A stretch of DNA of 64,000 nt from assembly GCF_003634935.1 (NCBI RefSeq), contig NZ_RBXO01000001.1:3807501-3871500 (forward strand), written 5' to 3'. Each line of letters starts with the position of its first letter. Position 1 is the stretch's first letter. A program made the translations under genes and the position numbers. Under the pieces are notes generated by a model that worked only from the letters and a program-made list of their open reading frames with translations, ran no database searches and was not told the origin of the DNA. The stretch comes from Saccharothrix australiensis (lineage in GTDB: Bacteria > Actinomycetota > Actinomycetes > Mycobacteriales > Pseudonocardiaceae). Shown here piece by piece: positions 36,300 to 44,408 of this stretch.

Positions 36300-37670
36300 G
36301 TGACCCCCACAGGTGCTGTGCCCGCCACGGAGCGGGGCGTGGTCGCCACGATCGCCGAGTTCGACCGGTGGTGGGCCGACCGCCACCGCGCGGGCCGCTT
36401 CGAGGTGACCAGGGTGCCGTTCGCCGAGCTGGACGCGTGGCGGTTCGACCCGGCGACCGGCAACCTCGGGCACGACAGCGGCCGGTTCTTCACCATCGAG
36501 GGGCTGCGGGTCGACGTGGGCGGCGAGCCGACCCGCTGGCAGCCGATCATCAACCAGCCGGAGATCGGGCTGCTCGGCATCGTCGTGAAGGAGATCGACG
36601 GCGTCCTGCACTGCCTGATGCAGGCCAAGATGGAGCCGGGCAACGTCAACACGCTCCAGCTGTCGCCCACCGTCCAGGCCACCCGCAGCAACTACACGCA
36701 GGTGCACCGCGGCGCGAGCACCCGGTACCTCGACCTGTTCATCGGGCCGGGCCGGGGCGAGGTGCTGGTGGACGTGCTCCAGTCCGAGCAGGGCGCGTGG
36801 TTCTGGCGCAAGCGCAACCGCAACATCGTCGTGAAGGTCGACCGGGACGTCGACCTCGACGACGACTTCCGCTGGCTGCCGCTGCACCTGGTGCGGGAGC
36901 TGATGCGGGTGGACAACCTGGTCAACATGGACGCCCGGACGGTGTTGTCGTGCATGCCGTTCGCCCAGCCGGACGGCACCCTCCAGTCCCAGGGCACCTC
37001 GTTCGCGGACGCGCTCACGCGCTCGTACCTCACCGAGGAGGCGCTGCACCCGACCGGCGCGGTGCTGAGCTGGTTCACCGAGGCGAAGACGCTGTGCGAC
37101 TGGAGCGTCCGGCTGATCCCGGTCGACGCGGTGCGGAACTGGTCGCGCACCGCCGACGAGATCGCCGAGGACTCCGGCCGGGACTTCCGGATCATCGGCG
37201 TCCGGGTGGCGGCGGGCAACCGGGAGGTCCGGACGTGGTCCCAGCCGCTGCTGGAACCGCGCGGCCGGAGCCTGGCGATCTTCGTCGTCCGGCCGATCGA
37301 CGACGTGCTGCACCTGCTGGTGCAGGCGCGCCCCGAGATCGGCCTGCTCGACCTGGTCGAGATGGGGCCGACGGTGCAGCTGCTGCCCGGCGTCGACCCG
37401 TCGGCCGTGGACGACCCGTTCGTCAAGGAGGTCGCGGCCGGCGGGCTGGGGCGGGTCCGCTACGACACCGTGCTCTCCGAGGAGGGCGGGCGGTTCCACC
37501 AGGCGCTCACCCGCTACCAGGTGGTGGAGGTCGGCGACGAGTTCCCGGTCGACGTGCCGCCGAACTTCCACTGGCTGACCGTGCGGCAGCTGATGGAACT
37601 GCTGCGGCACGGCCACTACCTCAACATCGAAGCGCGCAGCCTGCTCGCCTGCGTGCACAGTCTGTGGTGA
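36300..37670 (+). CDS. NDP-hexose 2,3-dehydratase (EvaA/TylX3 type)
   Basis: The 456-residue protein is built of two homologous halves, each with a QPLLEPRGRSLAIFVV- or QPIINQPEIGLLGIVV-like block and a QARPEIGLLDLVEMGPTVQL- or MQAKMEPGNVNTLQLSPTVQ-like block. This duplicated Nudix-like layout is the hallmark of the 2,3-dehydratases that remove the C2 hydroxyl. GTG start after AGGAAGGG. It feeds both the aminotransferase (amino sugars) and the aldo/keto reductase (2,6-dideoxy sugars). The gap from the aminotransferase is 13 bases. Confidence 0.92.
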   Translation: MTPTGAVPATERGVVATIAEFDRWWADRHRAGRFEVTRVPFAELDAWRFDPATGNLGHDSGRFFTIEGLRVDVGGEPTRWQPIINQPEIGLLGIVVKEIDGVLHCLMQAKMEPGNVNTLQLSPTVQATRSNYTQVHRGASTRYLDLFIGPGRGEVLVDVLQSEQGAWFWRKRNRNIVVKVDRDVDLDDDFRWLPLHLVRELMRVDNLVNMDARTVLSCMPFAQPDGTLQSQGTSFADALTRSYLTEEALHPTGAVLSWFTEAKTLCDWSVRLIPVDAVRNWSRTADEIAEDSGRDFRIIGVRVAAGNREVRTWSQPLLEPRGRSLAIFVVRPIDDVLHLLVQARPEIGLLDLVEMGPTVQLLPGVDPSAVDDPFVKEVAAGGLGRVRYDTVLSEEGGRFHQALTRYQVVEVGDEFPVDVPPNFHWLTVRQLMELLRHGHYLNIEARSLLACVHSLW

Positions 37671-37684
37671 CCGAAGGAGATTCG

Positions 37685-38302
37685 ATGCAGGCGCGGAAGC
37701 TGGCCGTTGACGGCGCAGTCGAGTTCTCGCCGGAGGTCTTCGCCGACGATCGCGGGCACTTCGTGTCGCCGTACCAGGAGGCCGCGTTCGTCGAGGCGGT
37801 GGGCAGGCCGCTGTTCGCGGTGGCGCAGACCAACATCAGCGTGTCCCGGCGGTCGGTGGTGCGCGGCGTCCACTTCACGGCCACGCCGCCGGGCACGGCG
37901 AAGTACGTGTACTGCACCAGCGGCAAGGTGCTCGACATCGTGGTGGACATCCGGGTCGGGTCGCCGACCTTCGGGCGCTGGGACGCGGTGGTCCTCGACC
38001 CGCGCTCCTGCCGCGCCTCCTACCTGCCGCTGGGCGTCGGGCACGCGTTCGTCGCGCTGGAGGACGACTCCGTGATGTCGTACCTGGTGTCGCAGACCTA
38101 CGTGCCGCACCAGGAGCTGGGGCTGTCCGTGCTCGACCCCGAGCTGGGGCTGCCCATCCCGCCGGACATCGACCCCCTGCTGTCCGAGCGCGACCTGACC
38201 GCGCCGACGCTGGCGGAGGCCCGCGCGAGCGGCCTGCTGCCGGACTACGCTACGTGCCTGCGGATCGAGGCGGACCCGCCGGTCCACGCCCGGCCCGCCT
38301 GA
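37685..38302 (+). CDS. dTDP-4-keto-6-deoxyhexose epimerase (RmlC/EvaD-like)
   Basis: The 205-residue cupin epimerase has the catalytic-His segment SVVRGVHFTATPPGTAKYVY followed by GKVLDIVVDIRVGSPTFG and LGVGHAFVALEDDSVMSYL. It would invert C5 (or C3 and C5) to give L-configured sugars. It sits 14 bases after the 2,3-dehydratase and 26 bases before the 4,6-dehydratase. Whether it is a mono- or bis-epimerase cannot be decided from sequence. Confidence 0.88.
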   Translation: MQARKLAVDGAVEFSPEVFADDRGHFVSPYQEAAFVEAVGRPLFAVAQTNISVSRRSVVRGVHFTATPPGTAKYVYCTSGKVLDIVVDIRVGSPTFGRWDAVVLDPRSCRASYLPLGVGHAFVALEDDSVMSYLVSQTYVPHQELGLSVLDPELGLPIPPDIDPLLSERDLTAPTLAEARASGLLPDYATCLRIEADPPVHARPA

Positions 38303-38328
38303 CCAACGTGCGGAGAGAGGCTTCCCAG

Positions 38329-39351
38329 ATGCGGTTACTCGTCACCGGTGCGGCCGGGTTCATCGGCTCGCACTTCACCCGGCACTGGTTGCGCGAGCAC
38401 CCGGCGGACACCGTGGTGGCCCTGGACGCGCTGACCTACCGGGGCACCGAGACCAACCTCGCGGACGTCCGCGACCGGATCGCCTTCGAGCACGCCGACA
38501 TCGGCGACGCCGCCGCGGTCGACGGGGTGCTGGACCGGCACGGGATCGACGTGGTGGTCAACTTCGCCGCCGAGTCGCACAACAGCCTGGCGGTGCTGGA
38601 CCCGGCGCGCTTCCTGCGCACCAACGTGGTGGGCACGCAGGTCCTGCTGGAGTCGAGCCGGCGCGCGGGCGTCCGGCGCTTCCACCACATCTCCACCTGC
38701 GAGGTCTACGGCGACCTGGCCCTGGACGCGGAGGAGGCGTTCACCGAGGAGTCGCCCTACCGGCCGCGCACGCCGTACAACGCCAGCAAGGCCGCGGCCG
38801 ACCACGTGGTGCGCGCCTACCACGAGACGTTCGGCCTGCCGGTGACCATCACCAACTGCGCCAACAACTACGGGCCGAACCAGTTCCCGGAGACCGTGCT
38901 GCCGCTGTTCACCACGCGGGCACTGGCCGGCGAGCGCCTGCCGGTGTACGCGTCGAAGCACAACCGGCGGGAGTGGGTGCACGTCCTGGACCACTGCGCG
39001 GCGATCGACGCGGTGCTCACCCGCGGCGAGGTCGGCCGGACCTACCACGTCGGCACGGGGGTCGAGGCCAGCGTCGAGCGGATCGCCGACCTCGTGCTCG
39101 ACGAGCTGGGCCTGCCCGCCTCGCTGAAGACCACGGTGCCCGACCGACCCGGCCACGACCGCCGCTACCTGCTGGACTCCGCCCGGATCCGGCGCGAGCT
39201 GGGCTGGCGGCCCCGGGTGGAGTTCGAGGCGGGCATCCGGGAGACCATCCGCTGGTACCGGGAGCACCCGGAGTGGTGGCGACCGCTGCTGGAGCGCAGC
39301 CCGGTCGACGAGAGCGCCTGGCAGGCCGGGGCCGGCCGCGTCGACGCCTGA
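38329..39351 (+). CDS. rmlB: dTDP-glucose 4,6-dehydratase (RmlB type) with altered active-site residue
   Basis: The 340-residue SDR enzyme forms dTDP-4-keto-6-deoxyglucose. It has the NAD motif GAAGFIGSHFT, YNASK with the catalytic Tyr/Lys, and NNYGPNQFPE. The usual STDEVYG, whose Asp and Glu perform the dehydration, reads STCEVYG here, so Cys replaces the Asp; AESHVDRS is AESHNSLA. It could belong to an actinomycete variant subgroup. GAGAGAGG precedes the ATG. It is last in the operon and is followed by a strong terminator. Confidence 0.87.
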   Translation: MRLLVTGAAGFIGSHFTRHWLREHPADTVVALDALTYRGTETNLADVRDRIAFEHADIGDAAAVDGVLDRHGIDVVVNFAAESHNSLAVLDPARFLRTNVVGTQVLLESSRRAGVRRFHHISTCEVYGDLALDAEEAFTEESPYRPRTPYNASKAAADHVVRAYHETFGLPVTITNCANNYGPNQFPETVLPLFTTRALAGERLPVYASKHNRREWVHVLDHCAAIDAVLTRGEVGRTYHVGTGVEASVERIADLVLDELGLPASLKTTVPDRPGHDRRYLLDSARIRRELGWRPRVEFEAGIRETIRWYREHPEWWRPLLERSPVDESAWQAGAGRVDA

Positions 39352-39500
39352 CCTTCCGGCCGCGGCGGGCCCGACCTCCGGCCGCAGCGGGTCCGACCGC
39401 GCGGCGTGGTTCGTGCGGCGGCCCCGGCGCTGCGGTTCTCCGAACCGCGGTCGTCCGCACCGGTAGCCGACCCCGGCGCTCGGGCCCTCCGGCCGGGTCC

Positions 39501-39557
39501 CGAAGCCCGTCGCGTCACCCCCCGACCTCCGCGGGGCGGGTGACGCGACGGGCTTCG
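39501..39557 (+). terminator. Strong terminator, 20-bp perfect stem
   Basis: CGAAGCCCGTCGCGTCACCC (39501-39520) is fully complementary to 39538-39557 around a 17-base loop. It closes the sugar operon and separates it from the peptide/ThiF locus. Confidence 0.85.
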
Positions 39558-39926
39558 GCGTGTCGCGGCCTGCGCGGACGGCCGGGCCGTTGCGCCCGGA
39601 ACCGGTGGAATGATTTCGGGGAACACCGTCGAAAATTGATCTCCGACCGGTCGGGAATGATCACCGGAAGCGTGACGAAACGGACGCGCGGGTAATTCGG
39701 AACCCGCGCGGGCATCACCCGAACGGACGTTCCGGCCCGGAAAAGGCCCGGCTATGGTCGGGTACCCGCAAGAGCGGTCTGGGGCGGGAAATGGGGTCCG
39801 GGGGGATCGAGTTCCATCCCACGGCAGGTCCGGCGGAACGGCGTTCCGCGGGCGTGCCGAACGGGTCCGTGCGTGTTTCCGCGCCTGCCGCGCGGCGATG
39901 TCGGATACCGGGAGGGGGTGACGGCC
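39558..39926. other. Upstream region of the microcin-C-like locus
   Basis: No protein-coding gene was seen. A GAACggacGTTC inverted repeat lies at 39721-39732, and TATGGT at 39753-39758 with TTCCGG 16 bases earlier may be a weak promoter. Some stretches are noticeably less GC-rich (39610-39700). GGGAGGGGG at 39910-39918 serves the peptide gene. Confidence 0.35.
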
Positions 39927-39983
39927 ATGATCCGGAAGTCCAGCTCGAAGTACAGCACCGCCGTGGGCGCGTCGAAGAACTGA
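39927..39983 (+). CDS. 18-residue precursor peptide ending in Asn (microcin-C-like MccA)
   Basis: The ORF encodes MIRKSSSKYSTAVGASKN and stops. A strong GGGAGGGGG lies about eight bases upstream, so it should be translated well. It is followed by a very stable hairpin and then a RRE-ThiF enzyme. In microcin C the MccA peptide (MRTGNAN) ends in Asn, which MccB adenylates through a succinimide. A terminal Asn here, beside a ThiF enzyme and an MFS exporter, fits that family. It is basic and Ser/Thr-rich. Alternative: a regulatory leader ORF for the downstream gene. Confidence 0.6.
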   Translation: MIRKSSSKYSTAVGASKN

Positions 39984-39990
39984 CGCGAAT

Positions 39991-40028
39991 CGGGTCGGGT
40001 GGGCGGCGCTGGCCGCCCACCCGACCCG
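39991..40028 (+). promoter_or_regulatory. 17-bp perfect hairpin between precursor and ThiF gene (partial terminator)
   Basis: CGGGTCGGGTGGGCGGC (39991-40007) pairs perfectly with GCCGCCCACCCGACCCG (40012-40028) around a GCTG loop. It begins seven bases after the peptide stop codon and ends before the ribosome binding site of the ThiF gene. In the microcin C operon a terminator hairpin between mccA and mccB gives excess short precursor mRNA. The same role is inferred here. Confidence 0.7.
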
Positions 40029-40057
40029 ACCAGTCCTGAGCTGCGAGGAGGCGACCG

Positions 40058-41221
40058 GTGCGGCCGAGTGTGAAGATCAGCATCCCGCGGTTCGCGGGCA
40101 ACGGGGCGGTGCACTTCCGGCATGCCGGCGAACTGCTCACCCTGGAGGACCCGGACGGCAACGTCGCCCGGCTGCTCGACCTGTTGGACGGTTCCCGCAC
40201 CGTCGACGAGATCGGCGACGCGATGCTCGCGGCGGATTCGTCGCTCGACCGATCGACGGTGCTGGAAGCGATCGGGGAACTGGACAGGTCGGGTTTGCTG
40301 GAAGACGGTTCGGCGCTCGACGGGCAGTTCGACGAAACGGAACTCGACCGGTTCAGCAACAACTTCGGTTTTTTCGAGACCTATGCGTCGCTGAATGTGT
40401 CGAAGTACGCGCTGCAAGCCCGCCTGGTCGGCGCCAGGGTGGCCCTGCTCGGGGTCGGCGGCGTCGGTTCGCACGTGTTGCTCGACCTGGTCGCGATGGG
40501 CGTCGAGGACGTGCGCATCGTGGACTTCGACCGCGTGCAGCTGTCGAACCTCAACCGGCAGGTCCTCTACACCGAGGACGACCTGGGCCAGGTCAAGGTC
40601 GACCTGGCGGCCCGGCGCGCGAAGGCGCTCAACAGCGCGTGCCGGGTGGACGCCCGGCAGCTCACGCTGTCGTCGCCGGACGACGTCCACGACGTGGTGG
40701 CCGACCGGGACGTGGTGCTGGCCGCCGTGGACCGGCCCAAGACGACCATCCTGCACTGGCTCAACGCCGGGTGCGCGCGCGCCGGGGTGCCGCTGGTCAC
40801 CGGCGGCGTGGACACCCACCGCGTCTACCAGTACACCATCGTCCCGGGCGTCACCGGGTGCTTCGAGTGCTGGTACGAGCAGGCCCGCTCCGCCAGCGAG
40901 GCGACCCGCCTGGTGGCCGCCAGCCTGGAGCGGGACACGGCGGGCGGCCGGGTCGCGGGCGAGGACACCGCCGCCTTCAACGGCCTGGTGGCGGTGCAGG
41001 CGTCGATGCTGGTCTGCGAGTTCGTGCGGCTGGCCACGCGCATCCAGGCGCCCGTGTCGCTGGGCCGGGTCATGCAGCTCACGTTCACCGACCCCCGGCT
41101 GGCCGAGCACGAGCGGTGGGAGCGGCAGGAGGGCTGCGCCACCTGCGGCGGGCTCGTGCCGCGCGAGGAGCTGTCCTGGCTCGCGGGGCTGCCCGCGGCG
41201 GAACCCGCCCTCCACCCCTGA
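40058..41221 (+). CDS. MccB-like peptide adenylyltransferase: RRE domain plus ThiF/E1 fold
   Basis: The 387-residue protein has at residues 1-85 a PqqD-like winged helix (GNVARLLDLLDGSRTVDEIG), the RiPP recognition element. The E1-like domain carries GVGGVGSH (132-139), Asp156, NLNRQ with Arg167, Lys180 and AVDRPK with Asp225. The zinc cysteines CFEC (268-271) and CATC near the C-terminus are present. In MccB this fold converts the C-terminal Asn of a short peptide to a P-N bonded AMP derivative. GTG start after GAGGAGG. No YcaO partner is nearby, arguing against a thiazole-forming F protein. Confidence 0.78.
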   Translation: MRPSVKISIPRFAGNGAVHFRHAGELLTLEDPDGNVARLLDLLDGSRTVDEIGDAMLAADSSLDRSTVLEAIGELDRSGLLEDGSALDGQFDETELDRFSNNFGFFETYASLNVSKYALQARLVGARVALLGVGGVGSHVLLDLVAMGVEDVRIVDFDRVQLSNLNRQVLYTEDDLGQVKVDLAARRAKALNSACRVDARQLTLSSPDDVHDVVADRDVVLAAVDRPKTTILHWLNAGCARAGVPLVTGGVDTHRVYQYTIVPGVTGCFECWYEQARSASEATRLVAASLERDTAGGRVAGEDTAAFNGLVAVQASMLVCEFVRLATRIQAPVSLGRVMQLTFTDPRLAEHERWERQEGCATCGGLVPREELSWLAGLPAAEPALHP

Positions 41222-41237
41222 CGCCCGGAGCGACCTC

Positions 41238-42458
41238 GTGACCACCACTCGCACCGCCGGGATCGTCGGCGCGTTCACGGTGTCGTCCGTGGGCGACTGG
41301 ATCTACCGGCTCGCGTTCCCCATCCTGGTCTTCCAGCTCACCGGCTCGGCCGTGTCGACGGCCTTCGCCTACGTCGTGGAGTTCATCCCGTACGTCCTCG
41401 TCGGGCTGCTCGCCGGCGCGGTGGCCGACCGGGTCCGGCGGCGGCTGCTGATGATCTCCTGCGACCTGGTCTCGGCGCTCCTCGCGGGGCTGCTGGCCGT
41501 GCTGGCGAGCCTGCCGGGCACCCCGCTGTGGCTGCTGTACGCGGTGGCGCTGGTGCTGGCGTCGGTGCGCCCGTTCTACTTCCCGGCCTTCCAGGGCTAC
41601 CTGACCACGACCGTGCCCGAGGACCGGTTGGTGCGGGTCAACTCCACCACCCAGACGCTGGACAGCGGGCTGGCCATGCTGGGCCCGTTCGCCGGCGTCG
41701 CCGCCGTCGCCTGGCTGGGCGCGGCGCAGGCGACCGCGCTCAACGCGCTGTCCTTCGCGCTCTCCGCGCTGATCATGAGCCGCTGCCCGGCCGATCCCGC
41801 GCCGACCGGCGCGCCCGCCGTGCACCTCGTGGCGAGCGTGGCGGACGGGCTGCGGCAGCTCGTCCGGCTGCGGGTGATCTGGTGGGGGACGGTCCTGCTG
41901 ACGCTGTCCAACCTGGCCGCGTTCATGATCGAGGGCAACCTCGTCTACCTCGGGCTGGAGGTCAACGGGCTGGACAGCCTCGCGCTCAGCCTGGTGTTCG
42001 CCGGGCAGGGGCTCGGCGCGGTGCTGGGCGCGGTGCTGTGCCCGCGCCTGGTGGACCGGTTCCGGACCGGGCACCTGCTGGTCGCCGGCCTCGGGCTGAG
42101 CGTGGTCGCCGCGCTGGCCGCGGCCCTGCACCCGTCGTGGGCCGTCGTGGTCGTCGCCTGGGGCGTGGAGGGCGTGGGCACCTCGCTCGTGGTCGTCCCG
42201 TGGTTCACCGCGCGGCAGAAGATCGTGCCCACCGAGGTGATGGGCCGGGTGGTGTCGGTCAGCCGGGCGCTGTCCTACCTGACCATCCCGCTGGGCGCGC
42301 TGCTCGGCGGGTGGCTGCTGGCGGCCAGGGGCGCGACCGCGCTGTTCGGCTGGACGGCCGCGGTCGCGGCGCTGGTCGCGCTCGCCGCGGCGGTCGGGCC
42401 GCTGAGCCGGATCGACCGGGACGTCGAGGACGCCCGGCGGGCGAAGGCGGTGGGCTGA
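41238..42458 (+). CDS. MFS exporter (12 membrane segments)
   Basis: The 406-residue hydrophobic protein has about 12 helices and the MFS loop motif AGAVADRVRRRLLMISCDLV after the second helix. A second ADR-like motif is not obvious. It is of the EntS/MFS_3 type. It starts 16 bases after the MccB-like gene and abuts the peptidase gene, so it is the likely efflux pump for the modified peptide, parallel to MccC in microcin C systems. The GTG start has GGAG upstream. Confidence 0.85.
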   Translation: MTTTRTAGIVGAFTVSSVGDWIYRLAFPILVFQLTGSAVSTAFAYVVEFIPYVLVGLLAGAVADRVRRRLLMISCDLVSALLAGLLAVLASLPGTPLWLLYAVALVLASVRPFYFPAFQGYLTTTVPEDRLVRVNSTTQTLDSGLAMLGPFAGVAAVAWLGAAQATALNALSFALSALIMSRCPADPAPTGAPAVHLVASVADGLRQLVRLRVIWWGTVLLTLSNLAAFMIEGNLVYLGLEVNGLDSLALSLVFAGQGLGAVLGAVLCPRLVDRFRTGHLLVAGLGLSVVAALAAALHPSWAVVVVAWGVEGVGTSLVVVPWFTARQKIVPTEVMGRVVSVSRALSYLTIPLGALLGGWLLAARGATALFGWTAAVAALVALAAAVGPLSRIDRDVEDARRAKAVG

Positions 42459-44408
42459 GTGGGTGACGCGGTGACGCGGGCCGACCCCCACCGGTGGCTG
42501 GAGGACGCCGACCACCCGGAGGTGGCCCGGTGGCGCGCGGCGCAGCGCGACCGCTGGGCGCGCCACCGCGCGGACCTGACCGCGTTCGACGCCTTCCGGG
42601 CGCGGGTCGAGGAGCTGACCCGCTACGACGACCACGGCCTGCCGCAGCGCCGGGCCGGGCGGCTGTTCCTGACCGTCCGCGCCGCCGACGGCGAGCACCC
42701 GGTGCTCACCGTCGTGGAGCCGGACGGCACGCGGCGCGCCCTGCTCGACCCCGGTGCGCTGGACCCCTCGGGCCGCACCACCCTCGACGTCTGGTCGGCG
42801 AGCCCGACCGGCGGGCACGTCGCCTGCCTGCTGTCGGCGGGCGGCGGCGAGACCGGCCGGCTGTCGGTGCTGGAGACCGCCACCGGCGCGGTGGTCGACC
42901 GGGACCTGGCGGAGGCCAGGTACTCGCCGGTCGCCTGGTGCGGCGAGGACGCCTTCTACTACGCCACCGCGCGCGACGGGCGGCTGGTCGTCCTGCGGCA
43001 CCGGTTGGGCGAGCACCCGGCGGACGACCTGCCGGTGCACACCACCGGCCCGCGCTGCACCGGCGTCTCGCTGGACGAGGGCGGCGGCTGGCTGGTGGTG
43101 ACCGAGCACCAGGGCCCGTCGTGCACGGCGCTGTGGGCCGGCCGGTCGACGCCGCACGCGCCGCCGACCCGCCTGCACCCCGTCGACCTGTCGGACGAGG
43201 GGTGGTCCGGCTGCTGCGGGCTGGTCGACGGCCGGCTGTTCGCGCTCACCGACGTGGACGCGCCGGCAGGCCGCCTCGTCGTGGTGGACCTGGCCGGGGG
43301 CGCGGTCCGGACCCTGCTCGCCCCGTCCGGCGACCGGCTGCTGGCGGGCGCGGCGGTGCTGCCCGGCGGACCGGTGGTGGCGCTGTGGGAGTCGGCGGGC
43401 GGCGAGCGGTCGCTCACCCGGCACGACCCCGGCGACGGGCGGCCGGAGGGCGACATCGCGCTGCCCGGACCGGGCGCCGTCGTCGAGTTCGGGTACGACG
43501 GGCACTCGGCCGCGTGGCTCGTGCACAGCACGCCGCTGACCCCGCCGACCCTGTACCGCTGGGACGGCGAGCACGGGCTGTCCCGGTTCGGCGACGCCCG
43601 GCCGGGCGTCGCCGCCGACTACCGGCTCACCCGCTATCCCGCCGACGACGGCGTCGAGGTGGACCTGCACCTGGTGGGCCCGGCGTCCGCGCCGGACCGG
43701 CCCGTGCCCGCCGTCCTGCACGGCTACGGCGCGTTCGCCGTGCCCCAGCTGCCCGAGTACTACGCGGTGGCGCTGGCCTGGGCCGCCGCCGGCGGGGTGT
43801 TCGCCACGGCGGGCGTGCGCGGCGGCGGCGAGCGCGGCGAGGACTGGCACCGGGCAGGCAGCGGGCGCCGCAAGCCGGTGGCCATCGCCGACTTCACCGC
43901 CGCCGCCCGGCACCTGGTCCGGTCCGGCGTCACCACCGCCGACCGGCTGACGGCGTTCGGCGAGAGCGCGGGCGGCCTGCTGGTCACCGCCGCCGCGGTC
44001 GCCCGGCCGGAGCTGTTCGGCGCGGCGGTCGCCGTGTCGCCGCTGTGCGACATGGCCCGCTACCACCTGTTCGGCCTCGGGCAGGACTGGCTGGACGAGT
44101 TCGGCTCGCCGATGGACCCGGAGGACGCCGAGGTGCTGGCCCGGTACTCGCCGTACCACAACGTGCGCGGCGACCGGTCCTACCCGGCGACCCTGCTGGT
44201 CGCGTTCACCGCCGACACCCGCGTGGCGCCGCTGCACGCCCGCAAGATGTGCGCGGCGTTGCAGGCCGCGCCGGGGCGCGGTCCGGCGCTGCTGCGCGAG
44301 CACCCGGACCTCGGGCACGGCGCGAAGGCCCGCAGCCGCCGGCTCGACCACTACGCCGAGGTGCTGGCCTTCGCGGCTCGGCACGCCGGCGCGGGGATGG
44401 CGTGGTAG
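42459..44408 (+). CDS. Prolyl-oligopeptidase-family serine peptidase (S9)
   Basis: This 649-residue cytosolic enzyme has a beta-propeller N-terminal two-thirds (LTVVEPDGTRRALL, GRLSVLETATGAVV) and a C-terminal hydrolase with the nucleophile in FGESAGGLLVTAA and the catalytic His in HPDLGHGAKA. GVRGGGERGEDWHRAG matches the family's GGGE(Y/W)G-W block. The GTG directly follows the exporter stop. Such enzymes cut short peptides, so it may trim the 18-residue peptide or inactivate the product in the producer, as other peptidases do in microcin-C systems; neither role is proven. Confidence 0.87.
   Translation: MGDAVTRADPHRWLEDADHPEVARWRAAQRDRWARHRADLTAFDAFRARVEELTRYDDHGLPQRRAGRLFLTVRAADGEHPVLTVVEPDGTRRALLDPGALDPSGRTTLDVWSASPTGGHVACLLSAGGGETGRLSVLETATGAVVDRDLAEARYSPVAWCGEDAFYYATARDGRLVVLRHRLGEHPADDLPVHTTGPRCTGVSLDEGGGWLVVTEHQGPSCTALWAGRSTPHAPPTRLHPVDLSDEGWSGCCGLVDGRLFALTDVDAPAGRLVVVDLAGGAVRTLLAPSGDRLLAGAAVLPGGPVVALWESAGGERSLTRHDPGDGRPEGDIALPGPGAVVEFGYDGHSAAWLVHSTPLTPPTLYRWDGEHGLSRFGDARPGVAADYRLTRYPADDGVEVDLHLVGPASAPDRPVPAVLHGYGAFAVPQLPEYYAVALAWAAAGGVFATAGVRGGGERGEDWHRAGSGRRKPVAIADFTAAARHLVRSGVTTADRLTAFGESAGGLLVTAAAVARPELFGAAVAVSPLCDMARYHLFGLGQDWLDEFGSPMDPEDAEVLARYSPYHNVRGDRSYPATLLVAFTADTRVAPLHARKMCAALQAAPGRGPALLREHPDLGHGAKARSRRLDHYAEVLAFAARHAGAGMAW

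Noticed and set aside
40058-41221. ThiF protein as the F-protein of a thiazole/oxazole (TOMM) pathway.
   Set aside because: No YcaO cyclodehydratase or dehydrogenase is nearby, and the neighbouring peptide has Ser/Thr but no Cys; the MccB-like reading explains the Asn end, hairpin and MFS gene better.
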